A DNA stretch of 64,000 bases from Gordionus sp. m RMFG-2023 (Eukaryota > Nematomorpha > Gordioida > Chordodea > Parachordodidae). The DNA lies in contig NC_088776.1 of the NCBI RefSeq assembly GCF_954871325.1, forward strand, positions 15,066,052 through 15,130,051, in the 5' to 3' direction. The notes beneath the pieces are model-generated. The model saw only the letters and a list, made by a program, of their open reading frames with translations. It was not told the origin of the DNA and made no database searches. The position numbers and the translations under genes were made by a program. Shown here one piece after another: positions 1 through 10,811 of the stretch; the stretch's first letter is position 1, and each line of letters begins with the position of its first letter.

Positions 1-541
1 CCAAGAGAAAATTTATATTTCTTAGATGAGACTGGAATAAACTTGCATGTTGTACCAATCTACGCCTGGGCGCCATACAATGTCCGTCCAATGATAAAAA
101 TCCCATCCTCTAAGGGTAAAAATGTAAGTATCCTTTGTAAAATCGGAATTGGAGGGGTAATTCATTATAAAATAATAGACGGAGCTTATAATGGGCTATT
201 ATTCCGTGATTCTATGACCGGAGCTTATTGGTATCCTACCACCAGATGCAATCATTGTAATGGATAATGCATCTATCCATAGAAGCCATCTTATCGATTC
301 TTATAAAGGTAGGATTGAATACCTACCACCTTATTCACCTCAGTTAAATCCCATTGAAAATTTTTTTGGAGTTTTGAAAAATAAATTTAGAGCAATCAAT
401 CCCCGCCCTAATTCAAGAGATGAAATTGTTAGGAATATTATTCAACTCTTACACGGATTTATTCCTTATGATTTCACTAACTTTTACAATCACATGCAAA
501 GCTATTTGGAGTTGGGTTATCGCGGGCAACTGATTAATTAG
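1..541 (+). mobile_element. IS630/Tc1-mariner-like transposase, 3' part, broken
   Basis: This is the catalytic half of a DDE transposase of the IS630/Tc1-mariner superfamily, cut by the window start. It opens in frame 1 with PRENLYFLDETG, which carries the first catalytic Asp. It continues through a YAWAPY segment to about position 230, where the frame shifts. The second Asp lies in VMDNASIH (about 263). The Glu lies in [15 protein letters not shown], about 30 residues after the second Asp, so the spacing is shorter than the 34 of classical Tc1. Because of the frameshift the gene is not functional. A second, more decayed relative lies at 36413-36885. The flanking termini and TA duplication were not found. 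Confidence 0.88.
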
Positions 542-1264
542 GTAATCTTTATAATCGATTTGTATTAATAATTATAATATTAACTCTTTTAATTTCTAAA
601 AAGGTACCAACATCAAATTCGTGGAACAATGGAATATTTTGATAAATTATAATTATATTTTTTATGTATTAATTATTTTATCGAAATTATTATAAAAGTT
701 TATAGTGTTATCATATTTTTATCGAAATAAATGGATATACAAAATAGATTACATTTAAGAAATTCTAAAATATTTTCAAATATTAAAAAGACTTTTTACA
801 AAAAATGATTTAGAATTTTAAATGAAATTTAATCAAATATCTTACTTGAGCATTCTCAAAGAAAATAAAAAAAAAAATTCATTTTTCATCACAAATTATA
901 TATATGTAACACATTTCTTTTTATAAAGATTAATCAACTATTAATCTTCTTAATTAATTGCTTGTCCATATTTAATTTCAATCTTTATTCTATTAAAAAT
1001 AAAATCTTATTTTGTTTACCCCCTTTTATAGTATATTTAAACATGTGTATCATTTCACTGTATAATTAATTATCAAATAAAATAATTATCATAAAAATCA
1101 AATTCAATTCCAACAGCAACAGCCGTCATTTTTATTGATTAATTTTATAAAGCCATTTTTCTAAGAAAATTAAATTATCGGTATTCATTATGCAATTTAT
1201 TTTTAATTTAAAATAATAATATAAAATTAATAGTTATCTTTTATTCCTTACCAAAAAAATTTAA
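542..1264. other. A+T-rich spacer, no gene seen
   Basis: Strongly A+T-rich sequence between two transposon-derived coding regions. No ORF, RNA gene or clear inverted repeat was recognised. It may include the terminal regions of one or both neighbours. Confidence 0.5.
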
Positions 1265-3221
1265 ATGTCTAGAAAAGTTATTTCAATTCCAGTAAAGTGC
1301 TGTAATCCCTTTAGAATAAAATCTCATTCAGTAAGTTACGATCTTAGAAATGTTTTACAATGGATGATAGAAGTGAATTCTAGCTTATCAATTAATCAAA
1401 AAATTTGTATCTCTTGCCGGAAAAAATTAAAAAAATATTCAACAAATCTGATCTCACCTTTTACTTCTACGATCCCGATCACATTACCTTCTATTTCTAA
1501 CTTACCTTCTACCTCAACTATTAATGAAACATTTAGCGATTCTGAACATGATCAACCAAGCAATAATCCCGACTCTTATACAGATTTTAATACTTCAATT
1601 TCAACTTTAAATGAAACTTTGCCATTTTTAGGGGAGACACCTATTAAAAAGAAAAGGTTAAATGAAAAAAAATATCCTGTAAATAAATTTTTGAAAATTC
1701 AGGGAAAAATCAAAAAAGTTTTTAAAATAAATCTAGAGGATCAAGCAAAAAAAGATGAAGCCGAAATCATTAATCAACTGAAAGAAAAATTTGCTACAAG
1801 TTCTCGCAATGAAAAAATACAAATTTTAACAGTTTTACCAAAATCTTGGACTCTTGATAAAATTGAAAAGGAATTTTCAACCAAAATTTTATGGCCTGGA
1901 CAGCTAAACAATTAGTTGAAGAAAAGGGTGTTTTGTCAAACCCAATATAATAAAACCAAGTAGAATAATTTCGGATGACATTGCAAATAAAGTAATAGAA
2001 TTTTATAATTCTGACGAAAACAGCAGACTTATGCCAGGTATGAATAATTTTATATCAATGAAAGTTAATGGAAAAAGGAACCAAGTACAAAAGAGATTAG
2101 TTTTGTGTAATATAAAAGAATTATTTACCAATTTTAAAGAAATAAACAGTAATATAAAGATAGGTTTCAGCAAGTTTGCTATCATGAGACCAAAAAACTG
2201 TATTTTAGCAGGCAGGTCTAGAACGCATACAATGTGCATCTGTACAATTCCTCAAAATTTTAAATTAATTATAATTGGGGGTAAATTAAATCAGTTAACT
2301 GCAAACCAGCATAACTATCCATTTCCTCCCTTAAAAGATTATAAACATTACATTGCACAAAGTCTATGCAATCCAGCCCAAGCTTGCTGTTACTTAAAGA
2401 AATGCCAAATGTGTCCTGGCACTTTGGAACTTAAAGAAAGATTACATTTATTGTTTGATAATAATGCCATAGATTATATTACATTTAAACAATGGTTGGC
2501 GGCAGACCGTACCACCCTCGAAACGTTAACTAAGTCTGCCAGCGAATTTGTGGAGTATTTGATTGAAAAATTAAATATTTTAATTCCTCATGCATTTATT
2601 TCTTCGGAACAATCTTTATTTTTTAAGTCATTAAAATCGAATTTGAAGGATGGGGAATATCTAATAATATCCGATTTTGCAGAGAACTACGCTTTTGTAG
2701 TTCAAGATCACGCTCAAGGCTTCCATTGGACTAATAATCAGGCAACACTTCATCCATTTATGATTTATTACTGCGAAAGCGGTACCATCAAACATATAAG
2801 TTACGTAGTTATATCAGATTGTCTTAAACACAATACTTGTTCCTTTTATTTATTTCAAACAAATTTAATTTAATTCTTGAAAGCAAGATTTGATAAGATT
2901 TCAATAATTTATTATTTTTCTGATGGAGCCGTTACCCAGTATAAGAACAAAAAAAACTTTGTAAACCTCTACAACCATTATAATGATTTTGGGATCAAGG
3001 CAGAATGGCATTTTTTTGCAACTGCACATGGCAAAACTCCTTGCGATAGTTTAAGGGGAATTACAAAGAGGTTGGCTGCTAGAGCAAGCCTGCAACGTCC
3101 TTATGAAAATCATATATTAACTCCTATGGATTTATATAATTATGCGAGAATTAATATCCCGGGTATTAATTATACATTTGTCAGCAACGTTGAATATTTA
3201 AGAATGGAAACCAATCTCTAA
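1265..3221 (+). mobile_element. Orphan transposase-like gene, decayed
   Basis: A coding region for one protein, split by a few frame breaks. 1265-1915 encodes an N-terminal part with a CxxC pair (ICISCRKK), a Ser/Thr-rich linker and a basic stretch. A frame change near 1890 leads into MAWTAKQLVEEKGVL, and another near 1945 leads into IISDDIANKVIEFYN and the 280-residue ORF at 2031-2873. One in-frame TAA at 2871 separates that ORF from 2874-3221. Conserved-looking blocks are RPKNCILAG, ISDFAENYAF, IYYFSDGAVTQYKN and HGKTPCDSLRGITKRLAARA. From memory, close relatives occur as multicopy uncharacterised genes in insects, Hydra and other invertebrates. The three acidic blocks look like an RNase H-fold DDE nuclease, but that is inference. 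The element's termini were not identified. Confidence 0.6.
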
Positions 3222-4089
3222 ATTAGATTTTTAACGGCCAAACTAATTCCCGGGACACAAAAATATCATTCATTTATTCCAATGGAAGGAAAAATGAAAG
3301 TCAAACGTTATTCCAATTCATTAGATAATTTAATGTATGATATTATTTAATTTAATATGTTTATAACAATATTAATTTCCCATTTGATATTCATGTAATA
3401 TAAATACTTAGCTAAATAAAGTTATAAATATTTTTACAATTATTTTCTCTCTAAAATAAAATCGCTAAACTTATATGTTAAATGTGACATAATGTCTACT
3501 AGTGGGCTCACAGCCCGAAACATTTATAAAAAAAATATAATCGGCCCGATCATAAAGGAATTTTCTTTTTATTTGTTTCGTAAATTACTATAGATTTGGT
3601 ATAATTTAGGATTTAAGCCATACTATTTATATTTAAAGCGTAATAACTATTGGCCCAGTAATGGTCCCAATCTAAAATTTTGTACAAATATTAAGAGGTA
3701 TAATGTCTATTTGTAAAAAAAATTTGAAAGAAAAAAAAGAGCAATTTCTATTTTATAGCTATTTCCGGTTTTCTATTTCCGGTTTGTGGTAATAGACTTT
3801 TTACTAATAAAATAATTTTTATATCATAATAAAGGGCTATTCTAAAACTATTTAATAAAATTTAAATCACGCCTTCAGCTTAATTACTTTTTGAGATATT
3901 TAAAATTAAATACACTGTATTTTGGAATTTTTGCGTTTCTAAAGATGGCCATATCTCATGAAGTAAGCCGATTTGAAAAGTAAAATTTTACTTTATTATT
4001 AGTTAGTGTATATACTACCAACATACAAATTTTTAAAAAAATCGAAGGGGGTCGGGTTGAGAATCGACTTTTTTTGGTTGATTTAATAT
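3222..4089. other. A+T-rich repeats downstream of the orphan transposase
   Basis: No gene is seen. 3725-3960 resembles, in inverted orientation, about 14700-14890: both carry a gctattttt/ggttttctatt block and a 'disrupted by TCTCA' block. More loosely it resembles 41280-41440. This suggests a dispersed noncoding repeat family with three diverged copies. The 3500-3560 stretch contains a short G+C-richer segment with an imperfect gggctc/gggccc symmetry. Confidence 0.4.
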
Positions 4090-4222
4090 GGAATAATTTT
4101 AACAAATTACTAATCAATGCTCTTGATAATAAATATACCAACAATTTGCATTCAATTATTTAATGCCATCTATTTATTTTAAATAAAAAATGATATTAAA
4201 AATTAATCTTCATATTACCCAC

Positions 4223-4801
4223 CAGCGTCTACATGACAGGATTTTCACTGGATGCAAAGCCCCTTCAAAAACCTGTTACCCCCCTAAAAATTCCCGCCGC
4301 CTTCGGCGGCGGTGTCTCTTTATTATTATTTTCACCTTATTAATTTATTGATACACTTTTCAGAGAATTAATAAAGGACAACTTAAATTAATCTATCTCT
4401 ACTACCAACTATCGATATTTTGTGAATATAAAGAATTTATTTTTTAGATAATAAATTCAATTAAAACCTCCATTATTTACAATGAATTAATTATTATGGC
4501 ATTATGATCTTGCTAAAATATCTAAACCTTTTAAATTACATTACAAAGGATAGCAGAAAGTTTTATTTGGAAAACAATTTGCATGATTATTTGCAATATA
4601 TAGATTTGGTCGATGAATTGTATTATAATAATTCTCTAATAAAAGTATTAATTTTTACAGCAATAAATTTTGTCCTATTTGATCTCAAAATTTAATAGAT
4701 AACCCCCCCAAAAAATTTATCATACCCTCATTAAAGCAGCCTACCCCCTCAAAAAAATAGGATGCAAACTGTTCCTACCCCTCTAGCTCATGTAGACGCT
4801 G
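4223..4801. mobile_element. hAT-type MITE, 579 bp, with 8-bp target duplication
   Basis: The element has perfect 14-bp terminal inverted repeats, CAGCGTCTACATGA at 4223-4236 and its complement at 4788-4801. It is flanked by the 8-bp duplication TTACCCAC at 4215-4222 and 4802-4809. CAG ends with an 8-bp duplication are the hallmark of the hAT superfamily. It has no transposase. Both subterminal regions repeat GGATGCAAA. An 8-bp perfect G+C hairpin with a TTC loop lies at 4294-4312. The paralogous repeat near 50680 shows the unoccupied site. Confidence 0.9.
4294..4312. repeat. Perfect G+C hairpin inside the MITE
   Basis: CCGCCGCC, loop TTC, GGCGGCGG: an 8-bp perfect stem in an otherwise A+T-rich element. 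A weaker hairpin of the same kind (CAGCC TTC GGCTG) lies near 55592. The role is unknown. It could be a secondary-structure signal of the transposon. Confidence 0.8.
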
Positions 4802-5045
4802 TTACCCACAATGTCTTTAAAAGATATTTTCTGATGTCCTTATCAATATTTTATAGTTTTCTGCAAAATATATAATTCACTCTATTGGTAAAAATTACTT
4901 GATTGTCATATGATAATTGATAAAATTAGATATACTTTAAATCTACAACATATAATATTCCACTGTTTGTATTGTGCTTTAATTTTTTTATTTAATTTAT
5001 GATTTAATTTTATCAATAGTTTTATAATTATATTTTACTTTTATT

Positions 5046-6390
5046 ATTTTTTATTATCAATTACTAATGTCATTTATTTTTAAATTAAAAATATATATAG
5101 AAATAAAATTAATATTAAAATTAACATATCAAATATAAAATAAAATAAAACAATATTATATAAAAACGGAGGTGGGACTACAAGTTCCCCAAAAACATGA
5201 GTAATTATATTTTAAAATAGTGATTTGTAGTTTTGTTTTAAAAAATAGAATTCTTTTGGCTCTGATGTAAAGGCTCTTGTCTTATCCCCTATATTTAGAA
5301 CTTTAAAGTTCCGCTTGGCATATGTCCAAGGGAAGAGATAACGATCGGTGTAAAAATATAATTTGTGAATTTGGAATATTTAATTGTTTTTTTTTCTCTG
5401 CTATATCAACCGGATTAGAATTTAAAATTTTTGGGAAAGATGATACGCATGTGAAGTCCCAAATTAAGGATTTCCCTAAAGGCCAAGGCACGGAAGTTAA
5501 GCCATCTGGTCTTAAGTTATCATCTAATGATAAATTTGTAGGCTCCAGGATGTTTGGTAATCGAGCCCTGGTAAGAGAACGGTTAATAGCTAAATTAATT
5601 GCTGCATGCCTTGCATGCCTGCCTTGACTATATATACAATTTAGACCATATCTCCCTTTTGAGTAAACTAATATTTTACATTTGATGCATGTATGTGGTT
5701 GAACAATGTTACATACAAGTCGATGGCCTATGGCAACTCTTAATTGTTCATCTGATAAGAGGTTACCTAGGTTACGACTTGGCAATGCTTCCAACCATTC
5801 ATAACCACTAGTACAGTCAGCATTCTGTAGTAGTTGAAAATACTCCAAAGGGGGGTTTTATGAGATTATTTAAAAAAAATTTTTAATTAAAGGTTCGAAA
5901 CTAGATTGGTGTGTTAAGATTGTTGGTAAGACAGCTTCAGGTGGAGCTAAAGATACCCAGGCTGTCAAGGCTGAGTTTAAAAGGTTATCTTTAGGAGAGA
6001 TAAAAGAAGATATCATGGCGTTATTCATCAAACGCGATGCCAAAAATGAGGAAAGAGATATAAGATTTAAAGGATATAAATCTAAACCCTCATTTTCGAG
6101 GGTAATTGTGAGAAACCCCAATTAAAATCTTCCAATTTAATATTTAAAATGAACACGATTAATAATTTCATTATTTAAAAAAAAGGAAGAAAATCTAAAA
6201 ATATGTAAAATCTTTAGTAAAAATAAATATATTTTTAAAAGAAAAAAGCTCTGGTGTGAAGGAATTTCGTTTAAAATAGTTTCAAGTCCTAATAAGCTTT
6301 CGAAAAATTTTTCCACGAACACCTCACAGTTGGAAAAACTGCATAAAGGTGAGCCTAGAAGATTAATTTCACTTTTTTAAAATGATTTTA
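5046..6390 (-). mobile_element. Fossil reverse-transcriptase element, C-terminal part
   Basis: This is a broken copy of a retroelement protein tail common in invertebrate genomes. On the - strand, 6121-5870 resembles the linker with SSFLASRLMNN, and 5848-5303 carries WLEALPSRNLGNLL, HTCIKCKILVYSKGRYGLNC, RHAAINLAINRSL and RPDGLTSVPW...WDFTC. The RPDG...WD block looks like a restriction-endonuclease-like fold. The polymerase domain is absent. I assign it to reverse-transcriptase elements from remembered resemblance and leave its class open. It interrupts the dispersed repeat at 4090-6805. Confidence 0.6.
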
Positions 6391-6803
6391 AAGATAAATA
6401 ATTAAAATTATTCACTTCATAAAAAATTATATTTGATGTATTATATTATTTAGTAATTTTATGGATTTATTATTAATAATTAAAATACGTTTCATTTTTA
6501 TCCTAAGACATCTTTGGCTTATATTCCCTTTCTTATAAAGCATTTTTGGTTCACTTTTTTTATATATAAATGCTTTTTTCTAAAAATGTATAAATTATGA
6601 TGAATAATTTTATAAAAAATATCAACTTTTACATTCTTTTCAAATTATTGTTTAAGATATATGCATATATTATTTGGGGCCAGGGAGTGGGGCGAGGACT
6701 AAGGGGGATATTTTTTATTAGCTTAAAATGATATTCACAAAGATAAATTTTTGAAGGGGGGAGGTAATTTTCCTTGACCCCCCCCCCCCACCTGGCTATG
6801 CCT

Positions 6804-6912
6804 ATGGAAACTAATAATGTTGTTTCAAATAAAATATCTGATTCAAGTCATTCTTATATTTCTCTTCTAGATCCGAAAATTAGTAACGATATCGAAGGCT
6901 CAATCTTTTTAG
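6804..6912 (+). CDS. Candidate first exon of an unknown gene
   Basis: An open stretch beginning ATG GAA ACT encodes METNNVVSNKISDSSHSY... up to IEGSIFL. It ends at G|GTATGT, an excellent splice donor. Codon use looks coding-like. The ATG falls exactly at the outer end of the dispersed repeat, so the start could lie elsewhere or be coincidental. No following exon was recognised before POLR2C begins at 7335. No homology is recognised. Confidence 0.25.
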
Positions 6913-7334
6913 GTATGTCTTTTGCAGTTTCTTTCTTGTAGGTAGTAGGCAGTCTCAGAAATTATTTTATTCAGATCTACAATCTAGAAATGTTGCTTAG
7001 TCATAGTTATTAAGAGATAAATTAAATAGATTTTTTTTGGTTGTTAAATTATCTTGCATCCATCAATGTTTAGGGTTTTAAAAATGTCATAAAATATACT
7101 TCAAATTTTTGTAGAGGGAATGTATATATAATTTTTGTTAGACTAGAATATAACTATAATAAATAGAATAATTACAAAAATAATATATTCATAGTATAAT
7201 TATCAAGTATGGCAGGTGACAGGTCATGTGGTTCATAATTCTTGAGTTGGGCCCAATGACATATTTATTTGGTTGAGCCATAAGATAGGATAAGTGATAG
7301 GTAGTCAATCGTATGATTTTCGAAAAACTTTATC

Positions 7335-9657
7335 ATGCCGTTTGCTAATCAACCTACTATAAATATTACAGAACTAACAGTGGAGAATGTTAAGTTTTCT
7401 ATTGAAGACACCGATTTGAGGTATAAATATCTACTTTGATCAGATATATTGTTAATTTTACAGCATGGCTAATAGCTTGCGACGAGTATGCATGGCAGAA
7501 GTTCCAACTTTAGGTATTTTAAATATATCTCATGTTTAGAAATCTATTTTAAGAGATATAATTTTTATATTTAAAAATAATAAAAATATCAAACCATTTT
7601 GATAGTTTTGTTAATTTGGGTCAATTATTAAGAATGGCCCCACTAAGATTTATTTATACTATCTAAACCTGAAGTTTTGGTAAATAGAGATCCAACCTTT
7701 CTTCTATCTATGAGCATCATATTATTTTTCTAAAATTTTATGTGGGCCATTAACAATACATTTGGATATGTAAAAAATATGTATTATCTTGCATTTTATT
7801 TTTATACAAGCTATTGATTGGGTACAAATTGATGCTAATTCCTCTGTTTTACATGATGAGTTTATTGCACATAGATTGGGGTTGATACCTTTGACCAGTG
7901 ATGAATTAGTCGATAAATTATTATATACAAGGGTAATGTTACCATTTTTGAGCCCATCAAACTTTAATAATTTATTTACAAACTTATAACTATTTGATCA
8001 TTAAGCTATTCAATATTTTAATATACTGTTAAATCAAATATATTATCAAATTATAGGATTGTGATTGCCAAGAATTTTGCCCAAATTGTTCTGTTGAATT
8101 TACTCTAAATTTTAAATGTTTGGATAACAAAACAAGACTTGTAACTTCTGCCAATCTTTTATCTATAGACAACAAATGTATTCCTGTGAGGATTTTACCT
8201 TTTTTCTTATAATATATTATTTTTATCAAGATTCAAAAAATAATATATTTCAATTATACTAGCTTTACCTTTAACTTAAATTATTTAAATATATAATTTT
8301 GTTTACACAATTATAAAGGTCACATCAAAAAACAGAGAGGATGAATCTAATGAATACGGTGATATTGATGGTAGTTCCTATTTTTATTTATGATAAATTG
8401 TAATTTTATATGGAAACTATTAAATTAATTAATTTAAAGCCTTAAATTTATAAAATTTTAATCTATTTGAATACAAAATTATTACTGATTATAAACTTAA
8501 ATAAAAAAAATTAAACAAGATATATTGATAGTCAAATTAAGAGTAGGACAAGAACTGAAATTGAAAGCATATGCCAAAAAAGGATTTGGGAAAGAACATG
8601 CCAAATGGAACCCCACTTGTGGAGTTGCCTTTGAATATGACCCGGATAATGCCTTGAGACACACACTATACCCCAAACCAGAAGAATGGTTTAAAATTAT
8701 TATACCAAACATTAAGAAATAAAGATTTATTAAATTATCAAAAACTAAGAATAGATCAGAAAATTATTTATAGTAAAGGTCAACAGTGTCGTGACCTGTT
8801 TAAGTGAATAAACCCAGAGTTATTAAAATCCATTCTGCCTGCAGCTGACATCTATTTTTTCAAAATTATAACATTCTGACAACTGGACTACTGATCTTAA
8901 CTAATTATAAAATGAGAAATAAGTAATATAACATAGAGCTCTATCCTAGAATTTTTAAAATATTGTAATATCAGTAATATATTTGCTAATTGACTTTCTC
9001 TACTAACTCAAACCACCTTTCAAGTATAAACTTTGCAAATATTTAGCACACCATTACTCATGGTAGGCATAATCAAATGTGAATTTAAAAGTGCATAATT
9101 CATATTAGATTTGTTTAAATGAACCAAATAATTTTTATTTATTCTTATAATATTATGAAATAATTCACAAGAAAATAATTTAACAGAATTTTAGCCTAAT
9201 ATTCTTACCAATAAAATAGCTGCTAGCCCTAAAAAGTGAACCAAAATTGAACTGATCCTAAAATCAGATCAAAAATTTATCTAACTTATCTTTGCATATT
9301 ATTTTCTTAAAAAAAATATATTGATATTTTATGTTTTTTAGGCCAAAGAGTGAATATTCCGAATTAGATGATGACACATGTAAATCTTTTATTCATTTAA
9401 TTCTGGAAATATAATTTTATATAAATTTCGATATTTTTTATAAATTTTATATAACTTGTTATTAAAAATTGCTAGATCAAGCTGAATATGACCCTATGGG
9501 AAAACCAAACAAATTTTATTTTAACATCGAGTCTACAGGAGCTCTCAAACCTGAAAATATAGTATTGTCAGCAATAAGCACACTAAAACGGAAATTGACA
9601 GATTTGCAAACACAATTAGCACAGGAAATACAAACAAACGCTCTCGCTATCAATTAA
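7335..9657 (+). CDS. POLR2C: RNA polymerase II subunit RPB3
   Basis: RPB3 is the alpha-like subunit that pairs with RPB11 to nucleate Pol II assembly in the nucleus. The CDS is join(7335..7420, 7464..7513, 7811..7932, 8057..8185, 8319..8370, 8520..8688, 9342..9379, 9476..9657), which gives 275 residues, as I recall the same as human RPB3. All introns are GT-AG and all phases close. It starts [15 protein letters not shown]. The alpha-family block [18 protein letters not shown] falls in exon 3. Exon 4 holds the zinc-binding cysteines of [11 protein letters not shown]. Exon 6 carries [16 protein letters not shown] and [11 protein letters not shown]. The C-terminal helix [16 protein letters not shown] is in exon 8. 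The first intron is only 43 bp. The gene looks intact and is under strong constraint. Confidence 0.97.
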
Positions 9658-9727
9658 AATGACAAAAATTTTACCATTTATTATTATTACTATTAGTGTT
9701 GAACTTTTTATTCAAGGATTATAGGAA

Positions 9728-9733
9728 AATAAA
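9728..9733 (+). terminator. POLR2C polyadenylation signal
   Basis: AATAAA 71 nt after the POLR2C stop codon, followed by T-rich sequence. This is the usual position for a cleavage and polyadenylation hexamer in a compact animal gene. Confidence 0.65.
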
Positions 9734-9739
9734 GTTTAT

Positions 9740-10811
9740 ATAATAATTTTTTTTTGGATTCTAATTCAAGAATATTTTTTTTTGCCTTATCCTCGTATCT
9801 TTTATAAAAAGCCGTGTATTATGTTCCTGCACAAGTTGCCATTGTAGGCCGTGATAGGGTGGTTTTTTTTCTGGGAATAGGAATTCCAATCTGATCATAA
9901 TCTCTTTTCCCATTAGTATTCTATTGCTTAATGTTTCTTATCTTAAAGCATGTAGCTTCTATCGATTTTTCTTTAATTTATTTTTTGCATTATTTTTTAT
10001 TAGGCGTCTATTCAAAAAAAAATCATAGAATAATCTTATGCATTTCGCAAAGGATTAATACGCTAATATTTTTCTCCCCCGAGAACCTTTTTTGCTCTTA
10101 TGTTCCAATTTTATGGCTGGAATGAAACCATGAATTGTCATTATCGAACCCGAATCAGAACCCTTTTTAAAAATTTAGGATTTTAGAATTTTGTTTTTAT
10201 ATTCATTTTCAATATTAAAAGTATTTTTTTCTTGTAGCCATTTTTATTTCATTATATGCAAAAATATTTTTGTTTATCAAGATTTTGTAAATATTTAACT
10301 AACAAATAATATATTTTTTAAGATTGTACATATTACTTTTTTTTGATGAATAAAATAAATAAACAAATAATTGTATTCATCCTATCACAATGACCATTTT
10401 CCAGGTTTAAACCTGTTTTCCCCCTTCATCAACTTTTACGGTCTGCAATATTACTATTTATTCGTAAGGCCCCTTATTCTCATGCCATTCGTGTTATCAC
10501 CTTCATCCACGTTTCTTTGGTCTTCCTCAAGGCTTGATCCCGCCAAAACACCTCAATCTATTAACACTTTGATTCTATTCCAATCTATTTTTTTTAGCAA
10601 TTCCTTGTTTTTCTCGCTCTTGAAAATATCCCATACACCTTGCTCTTAATGAATTCTCGAATTGAATAATTTTATTCTTGTTATTTAGAATTGAATAGTA
10701 AAAAAATATTCGAATATTATTCCAGCAATTATTTTTGTATTTCGTATAAAATTCTGTAGTTTATGGTTAATTCCATATTTTAAAATTTCCATCATCTTAT
10801 TTAATTTTTTT
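9740..10811. other. Intergenic, no gene seen
   Basis: A+T-rich sequence after POLR2C. The 92-codon open frame at 10371-10649 has no recognisable domain and sits in an isolated pyrimidine-rich stretch. I see no gene. Confidence 0.5.

Larger units (their letters stand above)
4090..6805. repeat. Copy 1 of a dispersed repeat, split by two insertions
   Basis: Three blocks here match the reverse strand of a single block at about 50022-50830, in colinear order: 4090-4214, 4810-5045 and about 6390-6805. The gaps are explained by a MITE (4223-4801) and a reverse-transcriptase fossil (about 5046-6390). The outer end carries a G-rich and C-rich stretch followed by GCTATGCCTATGG. The same terminus appears in inverted form at 50022 (CCATAGGCGTAGCCAGG). 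A third copy is split around 52.8 and 57.6 kb. The family looks like a nonautonomous DNA transposon, but I could not settle its target-site duplication. Confidence 0.65.

Noticed and set aside
10371-10649. 92-codon + strand ORF
   Set aside because: Pyrimidine-rich, no motif, no splice context or neighbour to support it.
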